Source of the DNA: Deroplatys truncata
Lineage: Eukaryota > Arthropoda > Insecta > Mantodea > Mantidae
Assembly: GCA_030765065.1 (NCBI GenBank)
Contig: CM060987.1
Span: 77,615,833-77,679,832 of the forward strand
Direction: 5' to 3'
Length of the DNA: 64,000 nucleotides
The first letter of the stretch is position 1, and every line of letters starts with the position of its first letter. A program made the position numbers and the translations under genes. The notes under the pieces are model-generated. The model saw only the letters and a list, made by a program, of their open reading frames with translations, searched no databases and had not been told where the DNA came from. Of this stretch, positions 10,401-21,020 are shown piece by piece.

Positions 10401-12229
10401 ATGAATACAAGTAAACTCAACATCATTAATTAAAATTTTAAACAGTATTTTGAGCTCCATTGTAAGGGTTAGAAGAGGGGGAATAAAGTTAGAGAGAGTT
10501 AAAGAAGAAAGAGACCTTGGTAGTTAGCGTAACAACCGAGCAAATCTGTGCGTTCTGTTCCTCGCAGTTACTGACTAAGTGCAACAAAATTATAACTTAC
10601 TGGTGCCCCAACCTTTATTATGGATGTTGTTCCATTCGAAATCATTAAACATTAAAAGTGCAGTGATCACGCTTAAACATTCATAAATATTAAACACACG
10701 CTCATAAATATAACAGAGATTGTCTAATTTTATATTAGCACGACATTTGAAACAAATTTTGGATCACATTTAGTAGTTTCATGACAGAGAAAGCTTGATT
10801 TATGTAATCCTAATAATAATTACGACATATAAAGCTGCAGGAGGGTAACATTGACATGCGTGGTGAAAATACCTCCCCTAGCCAAGTCCCAGGAATAGAC
10901 AACCAGCTTCACATCCGCGTATGACACCCAAAATACAAATGGAAATAAGTGGGAATGCTGCGCCGAGGGAAAGCGGTGGAAGAAATCCAAATGTAACCGT
11001 GTGTCATCTTTTCACCACCTCTGGTAGAGTATATTCCTGGTTGTTCTTGGTTAGCTGCTTCTTTGGTCCCGGGTGTGGAACTGAAGATAAGAGAACTACA
11101 CACGGTAACAGGATATTCTATACAACATCGCGTTTATATGCACTTTGATATTAATTCTGACTGCCCTAAATGATTTATATGCAAAGTTCACCTTACACGC
11201 GTTTTCTGCTACAGTTAACTCTTCTTGCTTCCTCATCCTCGACAATATCTAACCGACTAAACACAAACTGAATTTTCCCAGCCTTATTTTTCCACATGCT
11301 TTGTATTTTCTTCCCAGTTACTCTTTTCACAGCTTTGGATCAGTAATTTCAACAATCGTTTCTCATTTATTACTTTCCTTCTAGCATTCATAATAATATA
11401 TTAGCCTTAATACAGCAACTATTTTGCTAAATACCTGTGCATCTTGTGCATAAGTATTTTCTGGAACCTTATACAAGCCTGAATAAAAGATTGAAGCTTA
11501 CTACTGCTGAGCCTAGCGTGAGAAAAATACCTTTCTAACAACATTTAAGCCTCCCAGGAGAGGGTCAACTTAGTCCCCATCGGCACTATTATCATTTCCA
11601 TTGCATTAGTTGTTTACGCGTTTTATACTCATTGCAAGTTACGCTTCCAGTTATTTGTTTTAAGCCACTGCTGTTTAGTGTTACCGCAATTTCTGTACCA
11701 TTTAATCCTTATTTCTTTCTTTGTTAAGTTCATCAGGTTCATTTGTTGTATAAACTGATATTGATTTTCTCATTAGACCCTAATTTTAGCAATCATTAAG
11801 ACGTACCTTCACTTGCTTCCTTATATCTTCATACCCTATGTTATCTTGTCGCGGCTCTAAAAAATGTCCTTGTAAACGTAATTTTTGTTACTTAATGCTC
11901 AGATGCCTATAAACGTATTGTTAGAGCAATATTTTCTGAAGCTTAATTTACAGATCAAATTTGAATATTCTTTATCGTCAGTCATCATGCGTTTGCAGTA
12001 CCTCAGAATTACTCCTTATATCTCTTTTTACTCCTGCTCAAATTTCTATTTCCTCTTAATTTAAAATCTAAAATAACAATAGGAAAAAGTTTAATTTCTA
12101 TCATGAGGAATGCATTTTAGGTGATTTATTCAGACGCTCCCCTTCATTTTTATTTCATTATTTGGACTTCCTTTTTTCAACTATTTCTTATAAATTACTT
12201 TATTATTTTCTTTCCCGATCACTCATGTT
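10401..12229. other. No gene seen
   Basis: This long AT-rich stretch has no supported gene. The open frames near 10,909-11,148 overlap on both strands and have no recognisable domain. The stretch between 10,850 and 11,130 is somewhat richer in GC and could be a worn repeat, but I see no A or B box. Confidence 0.5.
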
Positions 12230-13215
12230 TTGGGGCCCCTGAATCCAAAACAAGCATTTTTTAGAAAAAGGTGTGCGCGTTTGGATATGTGTCTGTGAAC
12301 AGCGTAACTCAAAAACGAAAAGTCGGATAAGTGCCAAACTTGGTATTTAGGTTTAGCATCTCTCAAAGAAGCGACACGGAGGTTTTCAATAAAACCCCCA
12401 ATCCCAGACTACTCTTTACATGGAATACTTTTTTTAAAAAATGTGATTTTCTCAAAAATGTCTCTAACAATTTTGATTAAAATATCATATATTTAAGATA
12501 TTTTAATGACATAAGATGTATATCTTGAATGTACTGGGAATAGCCTGTGAGGTTGTCTTCGTTCGAAAGAGTTTTTTGTGATTTTATATATTGAGTAAAC
12601 CAAACCATAAGAGAGAGAATAAAACTATATACACAAAAAACTTAGATCTCCTTAAAACACAATTTAATTCAAATAACGTTTTTGCAGCATACGCCATTTC
12701 CGAGATAAGCGTTAATATTTGTTTGAATTTTTCAATAATTTGTCATTTTCTTTTGAAATGTTGTTCCTATTCTGGTGTTTCTCGCAACATCATGGAAATA
12801 CCGGAATTATAAGGCCAGCATATAGCGTATTGTTTTTTAAACATCTGACTGTCGATTCGGTATCCGCCACCCTCCTAGTACCCACACGAAATTTATAATG
12901 CAACTATTTTTGCAAACGTTTATCTGGATTAACTGGAAGTAGATAAAAAAAAGAAACTTTCGTCAGAATAGTTTGTGGAAATGCAAATAAGCGATAGTAG
13001 ATTTTTCTCGTCATAATGCAAGAAGTATGGAATTTCAGTCAACACATAGCGATCCGCTTCTTAAAATTCTGACTTTCACTTTAGCCCACTATACCTACAG
13101 CGAAATTTGTAATGAAGGTTTAACTTGATTAGCAAGAAATAGATGAAAGAATAAGCTTTTGAAAGAATAATTCGTAGAAGAGTGAGTAGAGAAAGCAATG
13201 TGAACGCAACACATA
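12230..13215 (+). mobile_element. Family A copy with duplicated 3' end
   Basis: It starts at 'ggggcccctgaatccaaaac', so the extreme 5' end is missing. The '…cagcgtaactcaaaaacgaa' and 'gccaaacttggtatttagg' blocks follow. A first 3'-end region (12,740-12,990) has 'gcaaacgtttatctgg'. A second, tandem copy of the same region (12,995-13,215) starts 'tttttctcgtcataatgc' and ends GAGTAGAGAAAGCAATGTGAACGCAACACAT. The high divergence makes this an old copy. Confidence 0.75.
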
Positions 13216-13984
13216 TATTTTAAAAGAACTATATGAACATTGATCACTATCATACTATTACAGCAGTCATATTTTCAAAGTTTTAGCACATGTTAAAGAT
13301 TATTGTAATTTCTGTTGTGTAGCCATGATACAGATTAACGCGTATTAAAACACCACATGATTTCTCACCAATACCTACTAGGTAGGTTACAAGAGTTGAT
13401 TCTGAGCATCCTCAAAGATTGGAAAATACGTGGAGACTAAATGCAACTGGTACCTACTTGTTGCTTAATATATAATCTTAATTAAGATCTTATTTGCAAA
13501 CTTAAAATTAACTTAACTTTTAATAAACGAAAATGTAATAACATCTTAAATTGTTGCACCGGTGTTTCACTCCTAAATAAGTCGTGTCTAATATAATCAA
13601 GCAGCGGTGTATTCGACCGTTCCTCCTAGGACTTTCTTTCGATCCTGATAAGGAAAATTTCCCTGGAGGTTTCTTCCTTTCTGCCTCCTGACACGGATGA
13701 ATATGCAATGCGTCCTCAAACTCTATCTCAGTAGATACACTAGAGTAGGAGAGATTTTGTGGTGATTACTCAAAATTTAAAAGTATTAAACATTTTATTC
13801 AGTAACTTCAAGACAATCTTTTGCCTATAGATGTTGCACTTTAAGGGTAACTTACATTGCTGCAAGTACTTTATATTATTTTCTCTTCTACTTATGCAGA
13901 GGGGTATTGTAGTTTATTCCAAACAAAAAGTCTATACCTAGATTTCCTGGAAATATGCGCTTTGAGACTCCCTGAAAGAAAAAA
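13216..13984. other. No gene seen
   Basis: AT-rich, with a slightly GC-richer patch at 13,590-13,720 that I do not recognise. No gene is supported. Confidence 0.5.
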
Positions 13985-14395
13985 TATCTGACGTGTTGCA
14001 CTCACATGGCCTTCTCTACTCTTGTACAAACTATTTTTACAAACGCTTATTCTCCATCTACTTCATGTTAATCGAGATAAACAGAAACTCCCTTGTTGCT
14101 AATTTTGTTGTAGGTGTAAGGGGAGTATGGGGGCTTTAAGCGATAGTCAAATCTTTTAAGAGCTGATCTTAAATGTTTGGTATTTTAATCAAAATTGTTA
14201 GAGCCATTTTTGAGATAGTGGAAAATTTCGAAATAATTTCCAAGTAAAGCGTAGTTTGTGACGAAGGTTTTTTTTAATCTTCATGTCGGATCTTTGGAAG
14301 ATACTAAACTTAGATATCAAGTTTGTATTTATCGAACATTTTAGAGTTATGCTGTTCACAAACACACACACGGACGGAAATTTTAGAAAAGTCTG
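13985..14395 (-). mobile_element. Family A copy, deleted inside and truncated
   Basis: The 3' end (complement TCTGACGTGTTGCACTCACAT) is at 13,987. The copy skips from 'tcttttaagagctgat' to 'tatttggtattttaatcaaa' near 14,170, which is an internal deletion. It stops after the short microsatellite (ACACACACACGG) near 14,375. Confidence 0.75.
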
Positions 14396-14461
14396 CTTGG
14401 TTGCCTTCACATTCAAACTTCAACAACTTATTTATACAATACTCTTCCGAAGATATTTCGT

Positions 14462-14918
14462 ATAATTGTTATAACTGGTAAACTATTATAAATTAACAAA
14501 TACTTGTAAGTTAAAAGTATAGAGCTCTTTAAAACATATCTGCAATTTGTTTCAGACAACTTTTTTACGGCATCAGCCGTTTCCGAGATATCTGCTGTTA
14601 TTGATTTGAATGTTTCATGACTTTCGCCATTTGTTTAATGATGTAATCGTTCAGTTGTTTCTTACGATGTCATGGAAAGAGTAAGGCATTTCAAGGCCAG
14701 CATTTAGCGACTCGCGTTTGAACAATGGACTCTCGCCTCTCTCCCCTGCAACTTCTTGTATATACCTGAAGCGATATGTGTAATGAAACCATTTCTGCAA
14801 TTATTTATCTCGATTAAAATGTAGTAGATAGAAAAACAAGATTTTTTAAGAATAGTTTGCAGAAGCAGCATAAAAGTAAAGTAGAAAAACTCAGGTGAAT
14901 ATGACGCCATGTGCCTTC
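14462..14918 (+). mobile_element. Family A 3' half fragment
   Basis: It has the later part of the family: 'cggcatcagccgtttccgag', 'caaggccagcatttagcga', 'tttatctcgattaaaatg', and an end AGTAGAAAAACTCAGGTGAATATGACG. It belongs to an older subfamily and lies in opposite orientation to the fragment on its left. Confidence 0.65.
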
Positions 14919-15104
14919 CCTTACGCATCCCAAGGCACCAAACCGATAACCTGGCAAAACGGTTTATTGATGTTTTCACGTGTTTTATGTATCTAAGCAC
15001 TGTTGATTAATTTTAAGGCACTTTTAGGCAAAAACATATTTTGAATAGCTTAGTTTGAATAGAAGAATCACGTTTTATATGAATACGGCATACAGGTATA
15101 GCAA

Positions 15105-15465
15105 TACATCGTAGGTAGCCACCTCATGCATTGCGACCTTTGGAAGATCTATTACAACCATCACCCCACTTTCGTAATTTCCAAGGAAGGAACGACAAGA
15201 AGCTACAGGCCACAGAGACACGCGGAAGTCTCTAATAGTTCCTGATTCGAAGACCCATCCCACTATTGGGGCTGCCCAAAGAGGGCGATGAACGACCCCT
15301 TCAACCAAGCAGCCCTTTAGTGTCCACGAGGGATGTTTCCTTTGAGCAAGCATCCATGCCATCTGTCCGGGACCGCCTTAGGCCACGAAATCTAAAAGCA
15401 CACCTAAAATATGAGAAGGAAGCGAATGAAAGAGTAATGATCGAAAGGAACTCGTAGTAATAGGT
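15105..15465 (-). mobile_element. SINE 3' body fragment, minus strand
   Basis: Read on the minus strand, 'ggtgtgcttttagatttcgt', 'gcatggatgcttgctc', 'gtggacactaaagggctgct' and 'gtcgttcatcgccctctttg' match the body of the SINE at 30,103-30,619 in the same order. The tRNA-like head is absent. Open frames here are side effects of the GC-rich SINE body. Confidence 0.65.
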
Positions 15466-15546
15466 TTTTATATGAATTCTATAATATATAATGGATATAC
15501 GTGAATTTTCCACGGGTATAGAAGGTTGTGGGAGCATTCGCAACAG

Positions 15547-16455
15547 ATTTTTACTTTCTCTGCCACGTGCCTAGTAGGTGGAGAAAGTACCGTGTTCCAA
15601 CCAACAATTTGATATAGAGATTTCACCGGAAATACATGTTTTGAGCCCACTGAATCCCAAAAAAAAGCTTTACTAGAAAAAAGTGTGTGTGTGGTGGGCG
15701 TGCACTGGTGCTTGTGACTGTGAACAGCATAACCCAAGAAGGAAATACCCGATAAATACAAAATTTAGTATTTAAGTTCATCATCTTTCAAAGTTGCGAC
15801 ACGAAGATTTTCAAGAAAATGTCCCCACCCCAACTACCCTCCCACTTATATGGAAGTTTTTCGAAACGTTCGATTTTCAAAAAATGGCTGCAACGGTTTT
15901 GATTTAAATACCGTATACTTAGGATATGTACAGGAGAATAAAAGGCATATCAGGAATTTTCTGGAAGTAGCCTGTGAAGTCCTCTGCATTCGAAAGGAAT
16001 GTTATGGTTTTGTGCAAGTCATAAGAGATACAGAAAAAGTACCTTCTACCACAAGAAATGTATCTCTTTAAAACACACAATTCTTTTTCAAATAAATTTT
16101 TACAGCATAAGTTGTTTCCGAGATATTCGTTGTTTTTGATTTGAAGTTTTCAATACTTTGTTTTATAAGTGCTGTCGCTATTCAGTTATTTCTAGCGATA
16201 TCATTGAAAAGAGTAAGGAATTTCTAAGCCATAATATAGCCACTATTTTTAAACATCTCACCAGCGATGCGGTTTCCGCTATCCCCCTTATACCTTCAAC
16301 GAAATCTGTAATGAAAATATTTCTACAAGGGTTTATCTTGAAGTCGATCTCGAAGAAAAATAAGCTTTCGTATCAAGAGTTTGTGGAAGTCTTATAAAAA
16401 TAAACGATGGAAGGTAGAAAAACTTATGTGAATGTAAAATATCAGATTTTCTCTC
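15547..16455 (+). mobile_element. Family A full-length copy, older subfamily
   Basis: The 5' end TTTTTACTTTCTCTGCC is at 15,547, the core 'gatttcaccggaaatacatg' near 15,625 and the microsatellite (GTGTGTGTGTGG) near 15,683. The 3' end 'aacttatgtgaatgtaaaat' plus ATCAGATTTT is at about 16,425-16,450. The flanks are 'acaga' plus T on the left and 'tcaga' plus T on the right. It has many substitutions relative to the copies at 18,174 and 50,527. Confidence 0.8.
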
Positions 16456-17721
16456 TCTTTCTTCATCATGAATTCACGACAAAGAAAACTCGACTTGTGT
16501 TATAAATTATGGAATATTGTTTCCGTATCTTGTATGTAACCAATTCGTATAGCCTAATTTGGAATACTTTCTAGACGCTTTTATCGTGATTGACGTTAAG
16601 TTGTTAGAAAAATCGTCTTTTATATGAGTAGTATATAGCTGTGAAATTAGAAAGTCTTGCGAGCTTTACATGTATATCTCTAGTTCCTGCAATGAGCATC
16701 GGTTTCTTCTAGTGAAAAAATGTTACACTCAGTTTCCTTAGTTGAATAAAGTTCAAATCTATGAATCTCGTATTAATAACACTGTTTGTGTTCTTATAAT
16801 AAAGCCCTATAAATATGCGTAAACCAAAATATCAAAGGCTTAGTTAGTTTATACATTTTTATTTCTCCTCTTATAGTTTTCATGCTACAAAAACAACGCT
16901 GTTAGTTTATCTTTACAGAAAATAAACGTTATTTGAAGATGTACGTTCAAATATGTTTTTGCCTTAGTGGTACGATAATTTTAACAAGTTACTTCGCAAG
17001 TATTATACTTTTTAATGAAGTAATTCTCTTTGAAGCGTTGCATAATGATTGTGCGTGTTAGGTAAAATATTGAGTACTATCAATTGAATACTTCTGTAGA
17101 TACTTAAACAAAAGCATGGGCGGGAAGGGATGCTATATTTTTTAAAGTCCATGGTCGTTAAAAGTTACCAAATTTGCAAGAAACAAAAAAAAATTTAAAA
17201 AAAATAGAATTTTGCAAAACCTTCCTCGAGTCCAATTTGGAAAATAAAATTAGCCCTAATAACAGACAACCTATCGACAGACAATAATTACTATGTGACA
17301 CTTAAGACAACAATGAGAGGTTCATATCTTTAACATTAAATTAATTACATTATTTAATTATAAAAGCATACTGCTACACCCTTAACGCTCATACCAGCCA
17401 GTCTTGAAAGCTCGCAGTTTCGAAACAAGATAAGTAGACGCTGTCTGCATAGAAAAAACCTTTTTATAACAACTGGGTTTATTTCGGACATTTTTGCGGT
17501 TGCCCGTTGGTGTAACCCATAAAGTAATTTTTAAAATCAGTGTAAAAAGGAAAATATAGGCTAATCACTTATGTTTAAATGTTCAAACGCTCACCTTAAA
17601 TGTTTTTGTTTAAAACAGAGGTGCAATTTTGCTTTTATACATAAAATTGTTAATTTTTAAAAAGTCCCTACTATCGTGCTTGAATAAAACACCGAATATG
17701 CAGAAAAACGGCATTTAATTT
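16456..17721. other. No gene seen
   Basis: AT-rich DNA without recognisable genes or repeats. Confidence 0.5.
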
Positions 17722-17992
17722 AGGTATATTTTTAGAGATGCTTATGGAGGCTCTTTAACTAGCTCCAATTCTATATCGGATGTGAAAGACTCAGAGGACT
17801 CTATCAGGTTTGAGGTTCTTTTGCATGCCGCAAATCTACGACACGGGACCAACGATTTTATTTCCCTTCCGAAGGAAGCCTTGATAAGAATTTTTGCGCC
17901 CCAAAATATCCATGTTCTCCGCCGGGTTTGAACCCGCGACCTCAGGAAATAGACGCTAGCAATTCAGGTATGGAGTATATAGTTGCGTATAG
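17722..17992 (-). mobile_element. tRNA-derived SINE (second family), minus strand
   Basis: On the minus strand it carries a B box (GGGTTCAAACCCGGCGGAG) and the body 'ggcttccttcggaagggaa', 'cccgtgtcgtagatt' and 'gagcctccataagc'. It matches the plus-strand copy at 24,503-24,790 along its length. Confidence 0.75.
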
Positions 17993-18173
17993 TGAATTTA
18001 AAATACATAGAATATACGCCCATACCTCGGGGCAACATGTTATAATAATTCCTTAAATTATGAACCTATTTAAAGTCGGTGCAATATTTGAACGTATAGT
18101 AAATTAAATTTCCTTGAAGAGTAAATTTCGTGAACGAGATATACTTCATCACATATTTGCAATATAAGGCTTA

Positions 18174-18990
18174 TTACTTTCTCTACTACGTATAGTAAGT
18201 AGGGGAAGTATTGTATTCCACCCAAAAATTCGATACCGAGATTTCACCGGAAATACATATTTTGAGACCCCCTGAATTCAAAAAAAGCATTTTTGGAAAC
18301 AATTCCGTGTATTTGTCTGTGTGTGAGTGTCTGTCTGTCTGTCTGTGAACAGCATAACTCAGAAACGAACAGTCGGATAAACGCCAAACTTGGTATTTAG
18401 GTTCAGTATCTTCCAGAGATGCGACACGAAGGTTTTCAAGAAAATCTCCCCACCCCAGACTACCCTTTACATGGAACATTTTTTTAAAATTTTAATTTTT
18501 TCAAAAATGGCTCTAAAATATTATATGTTTAAGATATTTTCATGACAAATGAAATGTATATCTAGAATTTTCTGGGAATGTCTCCAAAAGTGTTCTTCAT
18601 TGTGAACGACTTTTGCATAACTGGTAAACCATAAGAGATAGACAAAATGTTACTGCACAAAAATGTAGATCGCGCTAAAGTACACAATTTATGTCTTATA
18701 CATTTTTTTTTGTAGAGTGAACCATTTTCGAGATATATAATACTTTTTCTCAAATTCTTTATTCACTTTTTTTATGTCCTGGACATGCAAAGAGAATGGA
18801 ATGCGCCACATAGCAACCAGCGTTAAAATATTTGACTATCGCTTAAAACCTACCATATTCCCCTTGCATCTACAAGAAAATTAGCAATAAGATTGACATT
18901 TCGATTAACATGAAGCATATGGAGAATAAACGTTTGTAAAAATAGTTTGTACAAGAGTAGAGAAAGTCATGTGAGTGTAGCACATCAGAT
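18174..18990 (+). mobile_element. Family A full-length copy, younger subfamily
   Basis: The 5' end TTACTTTCTCTACTACGTA starts at 18,174. The microsatellite (TGTCTGTCTGTCTGTG and neighbours) is at about 18,313-18,347. The 3' end AGAGTAGAGAAAGTC followed by ATGTG, AGTGTAG, CACAT (hairpin) and CAGA ends at 18,989. It is followed by a T run. It resembles the copies at 37,506 and 50,527 closely, which suggests recent activity. The open frame at 18,186-18,479 is shared with other copies but has no known domain. Confidence 0.9.
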
Positions 18991-19417
18991 TTTTTTTCTT
19001 TTGTGAGGTAATTTGCTGATAAAGCAACAAAGTGCATTGTTGGCTCTCAATTTTTGTCCGAAAACTGTCTTGGCAGCTGCTGTGGAGAGGTTCTTGCACG
19101 GTTTTAACCACAGAGAAGCAGACTCATTTATCCTTCTCTTCTTCCTCAAGCAAAGTTTGTGAGGAAACTTCGGAAACTGTGCTCCCAATTTAGAAAGAAG
19201 TTCGTAACGAAATGAAGCAATCAATGAGTTCTTTGTACCATCTCTTTACAAGTAGGGAGGGGAAAGGAAGTCTGTACAGCCACTTTTTTTACTCAAATGG
19301 ATACCATTTTTTTTATCCATATGTTTGCGTAGCGAGCTTTTGATGAAATCTTTCACGAGAATCCTTTATAATTGGTCTAGATAATAAAGAAGCAACAGTA
19401 TAATTTCTGCTGTTATC
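18991..19417. other. No gene seen
   Basis: Open frames on the minus strand at 18,905-19,224 overlap the end of the family A copy and have no recognisable domain. Confidence 0.5.
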
Positions 19418-19419
19418 TA

Positions 19420-19910
19420 CAAGGTGTGTTTTTAAAGTAAGAACCGATCATTTTTAAAAAAATAACATTATTTTTCAAATCCGGACTGTAAGGAGGATGG
19501 TTGAATTGTTCCCAACCAAACAATGCGATCAGATCTTTAGTTTCTTTGGCTGTGTGTGGTTGGGCATTGACGCTCATTATTGTTTCCCCATAAACCTCAC
19601 ACAATTGGCGATCAATGTTTGCTTGCGTAACATTTCTCGCATTCAAAAAGCTTATCACTGATCCGTTCCTTCGCAGTCGGCGGTTCGTTCGATTGTTTTG
19701 AACATTTCGAAACGCTCTAAGAACAGGAAAACACAAAGTGCCGATTGCTCACAGCTGCGTCTGGCTTCATAAGTTTTCTTTTTATTTTACTTATGGACGC
19801 TCTTTAACTTCCTAAGGAACGGAGGAAGTTATCGCGTGTGCTCAAAATGGCGACTATAGCGCCGCACACACAAAATATTAAAACGATACTTACTTTAAAA
19901 ACACGCCTCG
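19420..19910 (-). mobile_element. Internally deleted mariner (491 bp)
   Basis: Terminal inverted repeats (CAAGGTGTGTTTTTAAAGTA at the left, CGAGGCGTGTTTTTAAAGTA as the complement of the right) are flanked by TA at 19,418-19,419 and 19,911-19,912. At 491 bp it lacks about 800 bp of a normal mariner. It keeps intact ends, so it could in principle have been moved by a transposase supplied elsewhere. Confidence 0.9.
19425..19800 (-). pseudogene. Remnant of mariner transposase
   Basis: The minus strand reads a piece of the N-terminal DNA-binding region (LNARNVTQANIDRQLCEVYG, ETIMS) joined directly to a piece of the catalytic region (NAQPHTAKETKDLIALFGWE, then FNHPPYSPDL). In a whole transposase these are separated by well over 100 residues, so the middle has been deleted. 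The second Asp before NAQPH and everything around the first Asp are gone. Confidence 0.85.
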
Positions 19911-20286
19911 TATATTAATATTACAAAGATCGAAAATTTGTATGTATGTGTGTAGGTGTGTGTGTGTGTATATCGGGTAATCTCAGAAACCACTAAACCG
20001 ATTCCGGTAATTCTTTCATCGTTGAAAAGCCCAATTATTTCTGATGGACATCGTTTATAAAAATCCTTACAGTTTCATTTCATAAAGTATTAAAAAGGAT
20101 TTACAAAGCCCTTGTACATCCACAGGAACACCCTGGAGTAATAAAGGAACATCCTTGCAAAGAAGTCTTCGACCTTTAGTTGCGATTGCCATGAAGTAGG
20201 AAATAGTTGTTACCTCCCATAATATGCATGTAAAGTAAGACAAATGCTGTGGACATTAAATTCAAACAATATATAGGTGTATAGAT

Positions 20287-20302
20287 GTGTGTATGTGTGT
20301 GT
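20287..20302. repeat. Short GT microsatellite
   Basis: GTGTGTATGTGTGTGTGTC, next to a related GT-rich tract at 19,943-19,971. Apart from these, 19,913-20,438 holds no gene. Confidence 0.6.
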
Positions 20303-20453
20303 GTCATCAAGATTTAACCGCTAAGACACAGCAAAACAAAACAAAACAGAATCGATATGTTTATAACGTTGCGATACGCATGCAATACCAGTACCAAAAT
20401 ATTTTAATAACTCACAAGTATTTCCTTTTTATGTTATCATCAAGATCGTTAGC

Positions 20454-21005
20454 CACATTTTCAGAAGAAAATACACAAAGAATGGCTGACCAGCTGGATG
20501 AACAACTCTACAAGTAAACTTCATGATGTACGTGGAACTTCAACTCAAGAATATCCAATAAGACAGCTACAGCGGCGTAACCAAGTTGTAATATCCCGAC
20601 TACGAATTGGGCATACCAAACTGACACACTCTTATTTGTTAAATAGAAGCTCTCCACCAATATGTAAAACATGTAAAACAGCATTAACAGTAGTACATAT
20701 TATATTAACATGTCCAAAATTTGAAAATCAACTTAGTCAGGTCGGTATGCCCAGAAATATTTCTGCAACACTCAATGATGCAACTTTCATCCAGAAAGTA
20801 ATTACTTTTCTTAAATTAATTAATATATATCAATATATTTAACCAAATTGTAACCGGTATGTATACATAATGTGTAAGTATTATACTGTAGCCCAATAAT
20901 GTAAACAACTGTACATGGAAGGACGTGATAAAACCTAGGAAGGTTAAAACGACCCTAAATAAAGCTTTTTGAAAAAAAAATGGATCATTAGCAGGGTGTG
21001 TTAAA
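20454..21005 (+). mobile_element. 5'-truncated LINE 3' end with 15 bp target duplication
   Basis: Only the last part of a non-LTR retrotransposon remains. It is flanked by ATCAAGATCGTTAGC at 20,439-20,453 and an exact repeat at 21,006-21,020. A 3' UTR with 'accctaaataaagc' leads to nine A at 20,972-20,980. Between the A run and the right duplication are 25 extra bases (20,981-21,005) that are not part of a simple poly-A tail. Severe 5' truncation is usual for target-primed reverse transcription. Confidence 0.85.
20456..20842 (+). pseudogene. LINE ORF2 C-terminal remnant
   Basis: An open frame continues upstream of the ATG at 20,498 and reads QKKIHKEWLTSWMNNSTSKL, then VVISRLRIGHTKLTHSYLL, then PPICKTCKTALTVVHIILTC. 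This is the C-terminal region that follows RNase H in I/Jockey-type LINEs: the R-L-R-I-G-H-T block and a Cys-rich C-x2-C...H-x4-C motif. The frame is intact to its stop at 20,840-20,842, but reverse transcriptase and endonuclease are absent because of 5' truncation. The exact clade (I, Loa or Jockey) cannot be fixed from this piece. Confidence 0.8.
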
Positions 21006-21020
21006 ATCAAGATCGTTAGC

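Noticed and set aside
18174-18990. Family A as a classical Helitron
   Set aside because: The ends are not 5'-TC and CTRR-3', and insertion is between T runs rather than A and T. The asymmetric repeats and hairpin fit the Helentron/HINE type better.
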